64,000 nucleotides of DNA from Rhizobiales bacterium Y(2018) (GTDB lineage: Bacteria; Pseudomonadota; Alphaproteobacteria; Rhizobiales; Aestuariivirgaceae): assembly GCA_005502925.1 (NCBI GenBank), contig SCPD01000001.1:806001-870000 (forward strand). The letters run 5' to 3'. The position numbers and the translations under genes were made by a program. The first letter of the stretch is position 1. Each line of letters begins with the position of its first letter. Shown one piece after another: positions 35,016 to 43,443 of the stretch. The notes below the pieces were generated by a model that was given only the letters and a program-made list of their open reading frames with translations, was not told the DNA's origin and did no database searches.

Positions 35016-35330
35016 TCAGTAGCGGCCGATATAGCGGCAGCGCCAGCCCGTCTTGGTCTTCTGTACCATGGCGGTCGTCGCGGAGAATTTCTTCCGGCAG
35101 GCATCATAGACTTCCTGCCGTGTCATCTCGCGCCGGATCTGCCATTGGCAATTGATCTTGCCGTTCTTGCCGACAGTGGCTTTGATGACCTTCTTGCCGA
35201 ATTGCGTCCGGCACGCCGCCAAAGCCTCTTTCTGGCTAATTGGTGCCGCCTCGACCGTCGCCGACAATGCGGCGCCCATGGCGCAAATTACCAACAATGC
35301 GGCCAGACGGACGCCGCTTGCCTTGCTCAT
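35016..35330 (-). CDS. small secreted cysteine protein, tandem paralogue 1
   Basis: A 104-residue exported protein. ATG 35330 with GGGGG upstream is preferred to an in-frame TTG at 35351. The signal peptide ends near VEAA. The mature part shows SQKEALAACRTQFGKKV, GKNGKINCQWQ, TRQEVYDACRKKFSA and TGWRCRYIGRY, the same four-cysteine plan as the next gene. It is first in this three-gene minus-strand row. Function unknown. Confidence 0.8.
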   Translation of the reverse strand: MSKASGVRLAALLVICAMGAALSATVEAAPISQKEALAACRTQFGKKVIKATVGKNGKINCQWQIRREMTRQEVYDACRKKFSATTAMVQKTKTGWRCRYIGRY

Positions 35331-35401
35331 TGTTATGATGCCCCCAATCAAATGTCATATGAGACTACGATGCCTGGAGGCTAACGCAACAAAAAGTTAA
35401 C

Positions 35402-35441
35402 AATTGCAAGATAATTTGCATAATAATATTCTCTTGCAATT
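35402..35441. promoter_or_regulatory. candidate RpiR operator
   Basis: Ten-base perfect arms AATTGCAAGA and TCTTGCAATT are separated by a 20-base AT-rich spacer, 40 bases before the rpiR-type gene. An AT-rich segment sharing ATATTATTAT occurs at 36382-36393 before the binding-protein gene. Position and symmetry suggest autoregulation. Confidence 0.5.
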
Positions 35442-35480
35442 TAACGCGCTAAACACTAACAGTGAATGCGCGGAGGAATC

Positions 35481-36323
35481 ATGTCCATCGTCACCCTGGT
35501 ACAGAGCGTCGCCGACACATTGACCCCTTCCGAGCGCGTGCTCGTCAAGGAAGTCATGGCGCGGCCGCGCGAGATCGCGCTCAGCACGGCGGGGGAGCTG
35601 GCGGAGCGCGCCGGTGTTCATGAAGCAACTGCCTCGCGGCTGGCCCGCAAGCTCGGCTTCGACAGCTATGCCAACTTCCGCGACGCGATCCGCGACGAAT
35701 TCATTGTACAGACAGACCCAGCCGTTCGCATGCGCAACACGCTTGCCCAATCGCGCGGCAATTCGCTCCTGGGCGGGCTCATCGCCCAGGAAATCGAAGC
35801 CCTCACCCATTTGCCCGATTATATCGGCGATGACCGTCTCAAGGCCGCGGCGCGCCAGCTCACCGACCGCCGCAAGGTCTTCATCTTCGCGCGCGGCAAT
35901 GCCGAAAGCCTCGCCGTCCTTATGGAACGCCGGCTGCGCCGCATGGCGATCGATGCGGTGCTGCTGTCCGGCGACAACCGTGACGTGGCCGAGAGGCTGC
36001 TGGCGCTCAATGCCGATGACGCCCTCCTCACTTTCGCTTTCCGGCGCCAGCCACGGCATTATGCCGCGGTGATCGAGCATGCCAGGAAAGTCGGTGCCTT
36101 CACGCTGGCGATTGCCGGGTCCATCGGGCCGGCTCTGACGCCGGCGGCCGACCTGCTGCTCTCCGCTCCTCGCTCCGGCACAGCCGACGGTTTTCAGACC
36201 CTCACGGTGCCGATGGCGATCTGCAACGGGCTTATTCTGCAGATGGCGGAGACGGCGGAGCGGCGCTCTTTGGTCCGCCTGGAGGAGCTCGGCCGGCTCA
36301 TCAGCACTTTCGAAACGTCCTGA
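35481..36323 (+). CDS. MurR/RpiR-family transcriptional regulator
   Basis: A 280-residue regulator with an N-terminal HTH_6 domain (TPSERVLVKEVMARP, then AERAGVHEATASRLARKLGFDSYANFRDAI) and a C-terminal SIS sugar-phosphate-binding domain (KVFIFARGNAESLAVLMERRL, VLLSGDNRDVAERL). GGAGGA stands three bases before ATG 35481, deciding it over the Met at 35466. Members sense phosphosugars. It probably controls the importer encoded downstream. Confidence 0.88.
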   Translation: MSIVTLVQSVADTLTPSERVLVKEVMARPREIALSTAGELAERAGVHEATASRLARKLGFDSYANFRDAIRDEFIVQTDPAVRMRNTLAQSRGNSLLGGLIAQEIEALTHLPDYIGDDRLKAAARQLTDRRKVFIFARGNAESLAVLMERRLRRMAIDAVLLSGDNRDVAERLLALNADDALLTFAFRRQPRHYAAVIEHARKVGAFTLAIAGSIGPALTPAADLLLSAPRSGTADGFQTLTVPMAICNGLILQMAETAERRSLVRLEELGRLISTFETS

Positions 36324-36435
36324 CGCCGCCATGAGCTCCATCCAAGTCGGCGCTCGCCGTCACCCTGCAAGTTGCCATGCATATATTATTATTTTCGCAA
36401 AACATCAGGCAAAAATCTAAAAACGGGAGGAGAAA

Positions 36436-37557
36436 ATGAAGATGAACCCTATCGGCTGGTTGTTGGGATCGCTGCTTCTCGCAGGCCTTCCCGCCTCGGC
36501 GCAGGATCTCGACGCGATGAGCGCCAAGGAGCTCCTGCCGCTTGCCCAGAAGGAGGGGAAGGTGACAGTCTATGCTTTCACCAGCCGCATCGCCAAGGTG
36601 GAGAAAGCCTTTGAAGCGCAATATCCGGGCATCGACATGATCCCCATCGACATGTCCTCGACCGAGCAGATCACCCGCCTCAAAAGCGAGGATGGCGCCG
36701 GTATCACCAATGCTGATGTCGTCTATATCTCCGACGTGCCGGTGGTGATCCCCGAGCTGCTCAAGACCGGCATCATGCAGAACTACGTGCCGCCGCGTTT
36801 GGCCGACCGGCTCGAGGAGAAATTCAAGTCACCGCTCCTCGCCCAACGCCTCTCGACAAAAGTCCTCATGTATAATGAGGAGGCCAACCCCAGGGGCTCA
36901 CCGATCAGCAATCTCTGGCAGCTCACGACGCCGGACTGGAAAGGCCGTGTCGTCATGGTCGATCCCTTGCAGCGCGGCGATTATCTCGATCTCATGGTCG
37001 AGATCGTGCTCAATGCCGATCAGATGGCGAAGGCCTATGAGGCGCAGTTCGGCAAGCCGATCACCTTGGGCAACGGGGTCAAGACCGCCGGCCATCAGTT
37101 CATCGTCGACCTGTTCAAGAACGACGTGGTGCTGATGGGCTCGACCGACGACGTCAACAAGGCCATCGGCGCCAAGGGCCAGGCCAATCCGCCGGTCGGC
37201 TTCACGAGCTATTCAGACCGGCGCGACAATGAGGATGAAGGCTGGGCACTGCAGGTCGCCAACACCGTCATGCCCGCCAACGGCATCATCTTCCCCGCCG
37301 TGCTCGGGGTGACCAAGAAAACGACCAAGCCGGCAGCGGCGCGCCTCGCCATCGACTTCCTGATGGGCGACGACAGCGCGACCGGCGGTGACGCCTACAA
37401 GCCCTTCTATGTCGCGGGCGACTATGCGACGCGCAAGGACATCACCAGCCATCCCGATGCGGTTCCGCTCGGCGAGTTCAAGGCCTGGCAGATCGATCCG
37501 GCCAAGACGGCGGAGATCCGCCGGGAGATCGGCGACCTCGTCCTGCTCCTGCAGTAA
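36436..37557 (+). CDS. ABC transporter substrate-binding protein (Fbp/Afu type)
   Basis: A 373-residue periplasmic protein with a signal peptide (GWLLGSLLLAGLPASAQ) and the type II binding-protein fold: KEGKVTVYAFTSRIAKVEKAFEAQYPGI, NADVVYISDVPVVI, DWKGRVVMVDP and a C-terminal lobe. Class members bind ferric iron, but some, such as AfuA, bind hexose phosphates. No clear double-Tyr iron motif is seen. GGGAGGAG lies just before ATG 36436. It is the first structural gene of a four-gene row. Confidence 0.87.
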   Translation: MKMNPIGWLLGSLLLAGLPASAQDLDAMSAKELLPLAQKEGKVTVYAFTSRIAKVEKAFEAQYPGIDMIPIDMSSTEQITRLKSEDGAGITNADVVYISDVPVVIPELLKTGIMQNYVPPRLADRLEEKFKSPLLAQRLSTKVLMYNEEANPRGSPISNLWQLTTPDWKGRVVMVDPLQRGDYLDLMVEIVLNADQMAKAYEAQFGKPITLGNGVKTAGHQFIVDLFKNDVVLMGSTDDVNKAIGAKGQANPPVGFTSYSDRRDNEDEGWALQVANTVMPANGIIFPAVLGVTKKTTKPAAARLAIDFLMGDDSATGGDAYKPFYVAGDYATRKDITSHPDAVPLGEFKAWQIDPAKTAEIRREIGDLVLLLQ

Positions 37558-37639
37558 CATCATCACGGATCCCGCACAGGCTTTGGCCTGAGCGGGACAC
37601 ACATCAGTCAATTCAACCGGCGAGCCCGCGCTTCTCCGA

Positions 37640-39361
37640 ATGCAATTATTTCGCTCACATCACCCAGGCCTGGCGCTCAAGCTCGCCGTTCTCGCGCTGC
37701 TCGGGCTGCTGATCGCGGCCCCGCTTGCCAGAATCCTGCTCGGCACGCTGACACCTGATGCGATCGGCGCGTGGTCGGATGCGCTGATCAGCCCTCTGTC
37801 GCGCAATCTGTTCTGGCTGCCTCTTCTCAACACGATGATCCTCGGCTTCGGCGTGGCGGCGGGCTGCGTCCTGCTCGGCGGCTTCCTTGCCTGGCTGGTG
37901 GTGATGACCGATGTTCCTTTCCGCCGCACCATCGGCCTCATGGCGACATTGCCCTTCATGATCCCGAGCTTCGCCACGGCACTCGCCTGGGGCGCCCTGT
38001 TCAAGAATGCGCGGGCCGGCGGCCAGGTTGGCTTTCTCACCGGCCTCGGCCTGCCGGTGCCCGACTGGCTCGCCTGGGGCATGGCACCGACCCTCATCGT
38101 GCTCATCGCACATTATTATTCGCTCGCCTTCACCGTGATCGCCGCGTCCCTCGCCAGCGTCAATTCCGATCTCGTCGAATCGGCGCAGATGACCGGCGCC
38201 GGGCGTGGCCGCATCTTTCTCGGCATCATCCTGCCGGTCACCCTGCCGGCGGTGGTGGCCGGCGCCTCGCTCACCTTCGCCGGTGCGGTCTCGAATTTTG
38301 CCGCGCCGGCCTTGCTCGGCCTGCCGGTGCGCATGCAAACGCTGGCCACCCGCCTCTTCGGGATGATCGAGATCGGGCAAACGGCGCGCGGCTATGTCAT
38401 CGCCATCCTGCTGATCCTCGTCTCCGCCGCCTTTCTCTGGCTCGGCAACCGGGTGATCTCCGGACGGCGCTCCTATGCAACCATCACCGGCAAAGGCGGG
38501 CGCGCCAAGCGCTTCACGCTCGGCGCCAGCAAATGGCCGCTCTTTGTCGCCGCCATGGCGATCTGCCTCCTGACCACCATCGTTCCCGTCCTGGTGCTGG
38601 TCGCCTCGAGCTTCGCCCCCTCCTCCTCGGCGCTCTTCTCGAACTGGACGCTGCATTATTGGCTGGGCGAGTCGGTCGCTTCTATGGAGCAAGGTCAGTC
38701 GGGCATCTGGCGCAATCCAGCGATCCTGTCGGCCATCGGCATCACTTTGTCGCTCGGCGCCGTCGTCGCGGTCACCGGTACGCTGGTCGGGCTTTTCGTT
38801 TCCTTCGCGCTTGCCAGATACCGGCACGGCGTCCTGTCAGCGGCAATCAATCAGATCGCCTTCCTGCCGCTGCTGGTGCCGGGCATCGCCTTTGGCGCCG
38901 CTTATATCGCGCTGTTCGGCGCGCCGATCGGACCGCTGCCCGCCCTCTATGGCACTTTCGCACTGCTCGTGATCGCCGCCACCGCCTATCTGGTGCCGTT
39001 TTCGATCCAGACCGGCCGTGCGGTGATCCAGCAGGTCTCGGGCGATCTCGACGAAAGCGCGCGCCTCACCGGTGCGAGCTTCCTGCGCCGCCTCGCCGCC
39101 ATCACCGTGCCGCTCGCGGCGCGCGGACTGTCGGCGGGCGCCCTCATCGTCTTCGTCAAGATCGTGCGCGACCTGTCTCTCGTCGTGCTGCTCTTCACGC
39201 CGACCATGCCGGTGCTCTCGGTGCTCGCTTATCAATATGCCTCGGAGGGCTTCACGCAATTCGCCCATGCGATCACCGTCGTCGTGCTGGTGATCTCGGT
39301 CGGCGCCACTTTGCTCGCCAATCACATTCAGAAGAAATCGCAACCATGGCTCAAGGCATGA
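37640..39361 (+). CDS. ABC transporter permease with two fused membrane domains (FbpB/AfuB type)
   Basis: A 573-residue inner-membrane protein with about 12 hydrophobic segments in two homologous halves. Each half has an ATPase-coupling EAA loop: SAQMTGAGRGRIFLGIILPV and SARLTGASFLRRLAAITVPL. Two-domain permeases are typical of FbpB/AfuB-type importers. The ATPase gene follows six bases downstream. Confidence 0.9.
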   Translation: MQLFRSHHPGLALKLAVLALLGLLIAAPLARILLGTLTPDAIGAWSDALISPLSRNLFWLPLLNTMILGFGVAAGCVLLGGFLAWLVVMTDVPFRRTIGLMATLPFMIPSFATALAWGALFKNARAGGQVGFLTGLGLPVPDWLAWGMAPTLIVLIAHYYSLAFTVIAASLASVNSDLVESAQMTGAGRGRIFLGIILPVTLPAVVAGASLTFAGAVSNFAAPALLGLPVRMQTLATRLFGMIEIGQTARGYVIAILLILVSAAFLWLGNRVISGRRSYATITGKGGRAKRFTLGASKWPLFVAAMAICLLTTIVPVLVLVASSFAPSSSALFSNWTLHYWLGESVASMEQGQSGIWRNPAILSAIGITLSLGAVVAVTGTLVGLFVSFALARYRHGVLSAAINQIAFLPLLVPGIAFGAAYIALFGAPIGPLPALYGTFALLVIAATAYLVPFSIQTGRAVIQQVSGDLDESARLTGASFLRRLAAITVPLAARGLSAGALIVFVKIVRDLSLVVLLFTPTMPVLSVLAYQYASEGFTQFAHAITVVVLVISVGATLLANHIQKKSQPWLKA

Positions 39362-39367
39362 GACCCG

Positions 39368-40429
39368 ATGATCAGGATTGAAAATCTGCGCAAGAGCTTC
39401 GGCACCTTCGAAGCAGTGCGTGGCGTCAGCCTCGACGTGCCGAAAGGATCGTTCCTCGTGCTCGTCGGTCCCTCGGGCTGCGGCAAGTCGACCATGCTGC
39501 GCATGCTGGCGGGACTCGAGACGCCGAGCGCCGGCATCATCGCTTATGGCGGGCACGTCGTCTCGGACGGGGCGCGCAACTGGACCATCGAGCCGGCCAG
39601 GCGCGATAACGGTCTCGTCTTTCAGTCTTATGCCCTATGGCCGCATATGACGGTCGCCGGCAATGTCGACTGGCCGCTCAAGGTCGCCGGCATGACGAAA
39701 CCTGAGCGCCGGCTGCGCATCGCCGAAGTCCTCAAACTGCTCGGCATCGCCGAGCTCGCCGGCCGCTATCCCAATGAAATCTCTGGCGGCCAGCAACAGC
39801 GTGTGGCGATCGCCCGCATGATCGCGCCGAAACCCGGCATCCTGCTCTTCGACGAGCCGCTCTCCAATCTCGACGCGAAGCTCAGGGTCGAGATGCGCAC
39901 CGAGCTCCTGCGCATCCACCGCGCCACCGGCGCCACATCCGTCTATGTGACGCACGACCAGGTCGAGGCGATGACTATGGCAAGCCATGTGGCGGTGATG
40001 AATGAAGGCCTCATCGAGCAATTCGGGACGCCGGGTGAGCTCGTCGCCAATCCGGCCAGCACTTTCGTCGCCACCTTTGTGGGAACGCCGCCTGCCAATC
40101 TCGTACCCATTCTGCCGAGCCCCGAAGGCCCTGCCCTTGCCGGGCGCATCGCCGACAGGACGCTTGCCGGCAGCGCCGCGGCCCACGCCATGTTCCGCGC
40201 GGAAGATATCGCGGTCACGGCCGAGCCCACCGCGCGCAGCCTCGCGCTCGATTTCGCGGAAGCGAGCCCGATCGCCGGACGTCTGATGGTAACCGGCACC
40301 AGTGGCGATCTGAGACTCACTGCCATCGTCGATGAGGTGCCCCGCTTCACCATTGGCGACATCGTCCATTTCAGTCTGCCGGCGCGTCCGTCGGCCCTTT
40401 TCACTGCCTCAGGAGCACGCCTCAATTGA
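39368..40429 (+). CDS. ABC transporter ATP-binding protein (FbpC/PotA type)
   Basis: A 353-residue ATPase: Walker A GPSGCGKST, Q-loop LVFQSYALWPHM, signature ISGGQQQR, Walker B ILLFDEPLSNLDAK and switch THDQVEA. A C-terminal TOBE-type regulatory domain follows. It energises the permease encoded upstream. Its TGA overlaps the TTG start of the phosphatase gene, tying the two together. Confidence 0.92.
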   Translation: MIRIENLRKSFGTFEAVRGVSLDVPKGSFLVLVGPSGCGKSTMLRMLAGLETPSAGIIAYGGHVVSDGARNWTIEPARRDNGLVFQSYALWPHMTVAGNVDWPLKVAGMTKPERRLRIAEVLKLLGIAELAGRYPNEISGGQQQRVAIARMIAPKPGILLFDEPLSNLDAKLRVEMRTELLRIHRATGATSVYVTHDQVEAMTMASHVAVMNEGLIEQFGTPGELVANPASTFVATFVGTPPANLVPILPSPEGPALAGRIADRTLAGSAAAHAMFRAEDIAVTAEPTARSLALDFAEASPIAGRLMVTGTSGDLRLTAIVDEVPRFTIGDIVHFSLPARPSALFTASGARLN

Positions 40430-41034
40430 AACGCATCTTCCTCGTTCGTCATGGTGAGAGTGAGTGGAACTCGGCCCGCCGGCTGCAAGGACAGGCCGAC
40501 ATCGATCTCTCGGAGACCGGACGCGCCCAGGCACGTGCTTTAAGCGCTACGATTCTGAGCCTCGCTCCCGATCAGGCCCTGACCTCGGATCTCAAACGTG
40601 CCAGCGAGACGGCCGGGCTGCTCGGCTTCGAACATGCGGCACCGTCACCGCGTTTGCGCGAAATCCATGTCGGCGAATGGACCGGCAAGTCGATCAAAGA
40701 CCTCTCGGTGTTGAATGACGGGCATTACCGCCGCTGGCGTGCCGGCACCTACACGCCGCCCGGCGGCGAGAGCTGGACCGACTTCGTGGCGCGCAGCAGC
40801 GCCGCCGTCACCGAGGCGCTGCAACACGGCGCCGAACGTCTGCTCGTCGTGTGTCATGGCGGCGTGATCCGCGCCTTGCTCCAGCACCTGATCGATCTGC
40901 CGCCGCATCGGCTGGTGCCGGTCGGCCCGGCGAGCCTGTCGATCGTCGCGGTGCGCGATCTCAAGTCACGGGATATCCGCCTCGAAGTGCTGAACTATCG
41001 GCCGGACGGGCCGGCGCTCGACTCACCCGACTAA
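40426..41034 (+). CDS. histidine phosphatase family protein
   Basis: A 202-residue member of the phosphoglycerate-mutase-like superfamily: FLVRHGESEWN (catalytic His), LQGQADIDLSETGRAQA, SDLKRASETA, REIHVGEWTG (acid), and VVCHGGVIRALL (second His). It most resembles small-molecule phosphatases such as CobC or sugar-phosphate phosphatases. It begins with TTG inside the ATPase stop. Such coupling with an importer and an RpiR regulator suggests that it dephosphorylates the imported compound or a product of it (inference). Confidence 0.87.
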   Translation: MKRIFLVRHGESEWNSARRLQGQADIDLSETGRAQARALSATILSLAPDQALTSDLKRASETAGLLGFEHAAPSPRLREIHVGEWTGKSIKDLSVLNDGHYRRWRAGTYTPPGGESWTDFVARSSAAVTEALQHGAERLLVVCHGGVIRALLQHLIDLPPHRLVPVGPASLSIVAVRDLKSRDIRLEVLNYRPDGPALDSPD

Positions 41035-41121
41035 GTACAGTTCGAAAACTTGTTGCCTTCGGGATTCCGTGTTTAAGTGGCCGCGCTGGGCGCATCACTT
41101 TCCCTACCCTTGAGGTGTAAG

Positions 41122-41922
41122 ATGAACCAGCTTGCCCAATTCGACGCGTGGAGCGCCGGGCAGAACTACGAACAATATATGGGCCGGTGGAGCCGGCAGA
41201 TCGCTGCGAAATTCCTGCCGTGGCTGGCGCCGCCCGAAAGCGCGCGCTGGCTCGAGATCGGCTGCGGCACCGGCGCTTTCACCGCGCATATTCTCGGAAA
41301 ATGCGCTCCTCGATCTGTACTCGCCATCGATGCCTCCAAGGACTTTGTCGCTTATGCGCAAGCCCAGGTCATCGATCAGCGGGTGCGCTTCGAGACGGCC
41401 GATGCCGCGAAGCTGCCGGCGCCCGATGCGAGCGTCGATGTCGTCGCATCGGCCCTGGTCTTGAATTTCGTTCCCGACCGGATCGCGGCTCTGGCCGAGA
41501 TGAAACGCGTGCTGCGGCCCGAGGGACTTCTCGGCTTCTATGTCTGGGACTATCCGGGCGGCGGCATGGGTTTCATCGACGCCTTCTGGAAGGCGGCGAT
41601 GGAGATCGACCCGCAGGCGGCGGAACTCGATGAAGCTCGAAGATTTCCATTCTGCACCCGGGATGGCCTGGCAAAACTGTGCCGTGAGGCCGGCATCGCG
41701 GCAACCGTCGAGCCGATCGGGATCGAGACCGTCTTCAGTGACTTTGAAGCCTTCTGGCAGCCCTTCACGCTGGGAGCCGGTCCTGCGCCGGGCTACTGCA
41801 TGAAGCTGCCTGAGGATCAGCGGGCGGACCTCAAGGCGAAACTCGCCAGGAAGCTCGGCGCGAAGGGGCCGATCCGCCTGGTTGGCCGCGCCTGGGCCGC
41901 GAAGGCGATCGTGAACGGCTAG
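41122..41922 (+). CDS. class I SAM-dependent methyltransferase
   Basis: A 266-residue methyltransferase with SAM motif I LEIGCGTGAFTAHIL, motif II-like FETADAAKLP, and DVVASALVLNFVPDR (motif III region), of the Methyltransf_11 group. GAGGTG lies before ATG 41122. The substrate is unknown. Its last four bases overlap the end of the convergent gene. Confidence 0.85.
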   Translation: MNQLAQFDAWSAGQNYEQYMGRWSRQIAAKFLPWLAPPESARWLEIGCGTGAFTAHILGKCAPRSVLAIDASKDFVAYAQAQVIDQRVRFETADAAKLPAPDASVDVVASALVLNFVPDRIAALAEMKRVLRPEGLLGFYVWDYPGGGMGFIDAFWKAAMEIDPQAAELDEARRFPFCTRDGLAKLCREAGIAATVEPIGIETVFSDFEAFWQPFTLGAGPAPGYCMKLPEDQRADLKAKLARKLGAKGPIRLVGRAWAAKAIVNG

Positions 41923-42419
41923 ATCTCGCCTGGCTGCGTGCGTCTCCTGACCTTGAGCGCACAGCAGCCTTGCGATCCAGGCGTCCAGGTGGTGATCGAT
42001 ATGTCGAAGCCCGCCGCCTCGAGCGTGCCGTAATCGGCAGCGGAAGCGATGTCGCAGAACATGGCGACCTCGGCGTCGGACAGGCCGGCGGCCACCCAGG
42101 CCTCCTTCAACGGACAGGCGAGGAAATGCGCATCGACGCCATGCGGCGCCGGTGCGCCGATATCCGGGCGGAACATCTCGCCGCCATCGGGTGAATTGAA
42201 GAAGGCATCGGTGAGCCCGGCGAAGTTTCCCGGCGCGCAGGGCGAAACACCGGTGGCGAGGCCGGCGCCCCAGTCATAGATGGCCTCCTTCATGATCGCT
42301 CTGGCGGCGGCATCGCCATAACGTTTGGAGATGGCGCGGTAGAAAGCCACATAAAGCTGGCCGCGGCCCATATAGGAGTCCTTGAGGGCCTGCTGCAGGG
42401 GGTGGCCATCTGCCGTCAT
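41919..42419 (-). CDS. L-2-amino-thiazoline-4-carboxylate hydrolase-like protein
   Basis: A 166-residue soluble protein. Its C-terminal half has FLACPLKEAWVAAGLSDAEVAMFCDIASAADYG and SQGCCALKV, which I associate with the ATC-hydrolase family (PF14196), named for an enzyme converting an aminothiazoline to S-carbamoylcysteine. Many members have unknown substrates. Conserved Cys in ACPL, FCDI and GCC may be catalytic or bind metal. It is tail-to-tail with the methyltransferase, and a LysR gene diverges upstream. Confidence 0.65.
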   Translation of the reverse strand: MTADGHPLQQALKDSYMGRGQLYVAFYRAISKRYGDAAARAIMKEAIYDWGAGLATGVSPCAPGNFAGLTDAFFNSPDGGEMFRPDIGAPAPHGVDAHFLACPLKEAWVAAGLSDAEVAMFCDIASAADYGTLEAAGFDISITTWTPGSQGCCALKVRRRTQPGEI

Positions 42420-42481
42420 TGCGAAATCTCCCTTTTGATTGAACTATTCTTGATCTGAGGGGTAACGTATCAGAGCTGCTA

Positions 42482-42516
42482 TTCACCTCTGCCGCTGAAA
42501 AAACTCAACTCTGAGT
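42482..42516. promoter_or_regulatory. candidate LysR binding region
   Basis: TTCA-N10-TGAA (42482-42499) is followed by ACTCA-ACTC-TGAGT (42503-42516) just before the LysR start at 42528 and in the divergent space with the ATC-hydrolase-like gene. Two adjacent dyads suit LysR recognition and activation sites. Confidence 0.4.
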
Positions 42517-42527
42517 GAACTGAATTC

Positions 42528-43442
42528 ATGCATGATCTCCGCAAGCTCGTTACATCCGCCAATCTTCTCTACACTTTCGAGGCGGCTGCCCGGCATGAGA
42601 GCTTCACGTTGGCGGCACACGAGCTGAATGTAACGCCGGCGGCGGTCAGTCACGCCATCCGGCAGTTGGAAGATGGCATTGGGCTCAAACTATTCGATCG
42701 TCAGCACAAGCGCGTCATCGTCACACAAGAAGGCGCCAAGCTCTTTCAGAATGTGTCACAAGCGCTCGAGCGCATCCTCTCGACTATCAATGACCTGAAA
42801 GCCGAGACGAGCCGGACGCCGGTGCGCCTCTATGTCTCGATCACGGTGGCCACGCATTGGCTGCTGCCCCGCCTCGCTCGGATACGCGAGGCGCTGCCTT
42901 TGTTCGATCTGCGCCTTTATACATCGGACAAGCTGCTCGAGCTTCCAGATGACGGCATGTCCATTGCCATCACCGGCGGACGCGGCGCGTGGCCGGGCTG
43001 CCATGTCTGGCTGTTCACCAAGGAAATCATCTATCCGGTGTGCAGCCCGAAATATCTCCAGGCAAACGGTCCCATCAGACATCTCAAGGATCTGCGCACT
43101 CACCGTCTGATCCATCTCGACGACATGCTCCACGAAGGCGTCACCTGGCGCGACTGGTTCGACAAGTTCCGGGTTGCCCAGCCCAAGGACCGCGACAAGC
43201 TCGTCTATAACAACTACATCCTCGTGCTGCAGGCGACGCTGGCGGCGGAAGGCGTGGCGCTGGGCTGGCAGCATGTCGCCGGTGACCTGGTCAAACAGGG
43301 TGACCTCGTCCGACCCGTCAAGGAGCAGATGTCGTCCGGCGTCGATGTCTATGTCGTCGCCCGCAAGGGACGCGAACTCTCGCCGGCCGCCTGCGAATTG
43401 CGCGACCGGCTCATCCAGGAAGGGCTGACGATTACCGGATGA
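42528..43442 (+). CDS. LysR-family transcriptional regulator (GcvA-like)
   Basis: A 304-residue regulator: HTH FTLAAHELNVTPAAVSHAIRQLEDGIGLKLFDR is close to GcvA, and the effector domain has SITVATHWLLPRLARI and LEGVTWRDWF-like sequence (HEGVTWRDWFDKF). It is convergent with a polyamine-type importer (one base between stops) and divergent from the ATC-hydrolase-like gene. It may control either. Confidence 0.88.
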   Translation: MHDLRKLVTSANLLYTFEAAARHESFTLAAHELNVTPAAVSHAIRQLEDGIGLKLFDRQHKRVIVTQEGAKLFQNVSQALERILSTINDLKAETSRTPVRLYVSITVATHWLLPRLARIREALPLFDLRLYTSDKLLELPDDGMSIAITGGRGAWPGCHVWLFTKEIIYPVCSPKYLQANGPIRHLKDLRTHRLIHLDDMLHEGVTWRDWFDKFRVAQPKDRDKLVYNNYILVLQATLAAEGVALGWQHVAGDLVKQGDLVRPVKEQMSSGVDVYVVARKGRELSPAACELRDRLIQEGLTITG

Positions 43443-43443
43443 A

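Noticed and set aside
36436-40429. Plain ferric iron importer
   Set aside because: The Fbp-type sequence allows it, but the RpiR regulator and coupled phosphatase fit a phosphorylated substrate better, and no iron-binding Tyr pair was clear.
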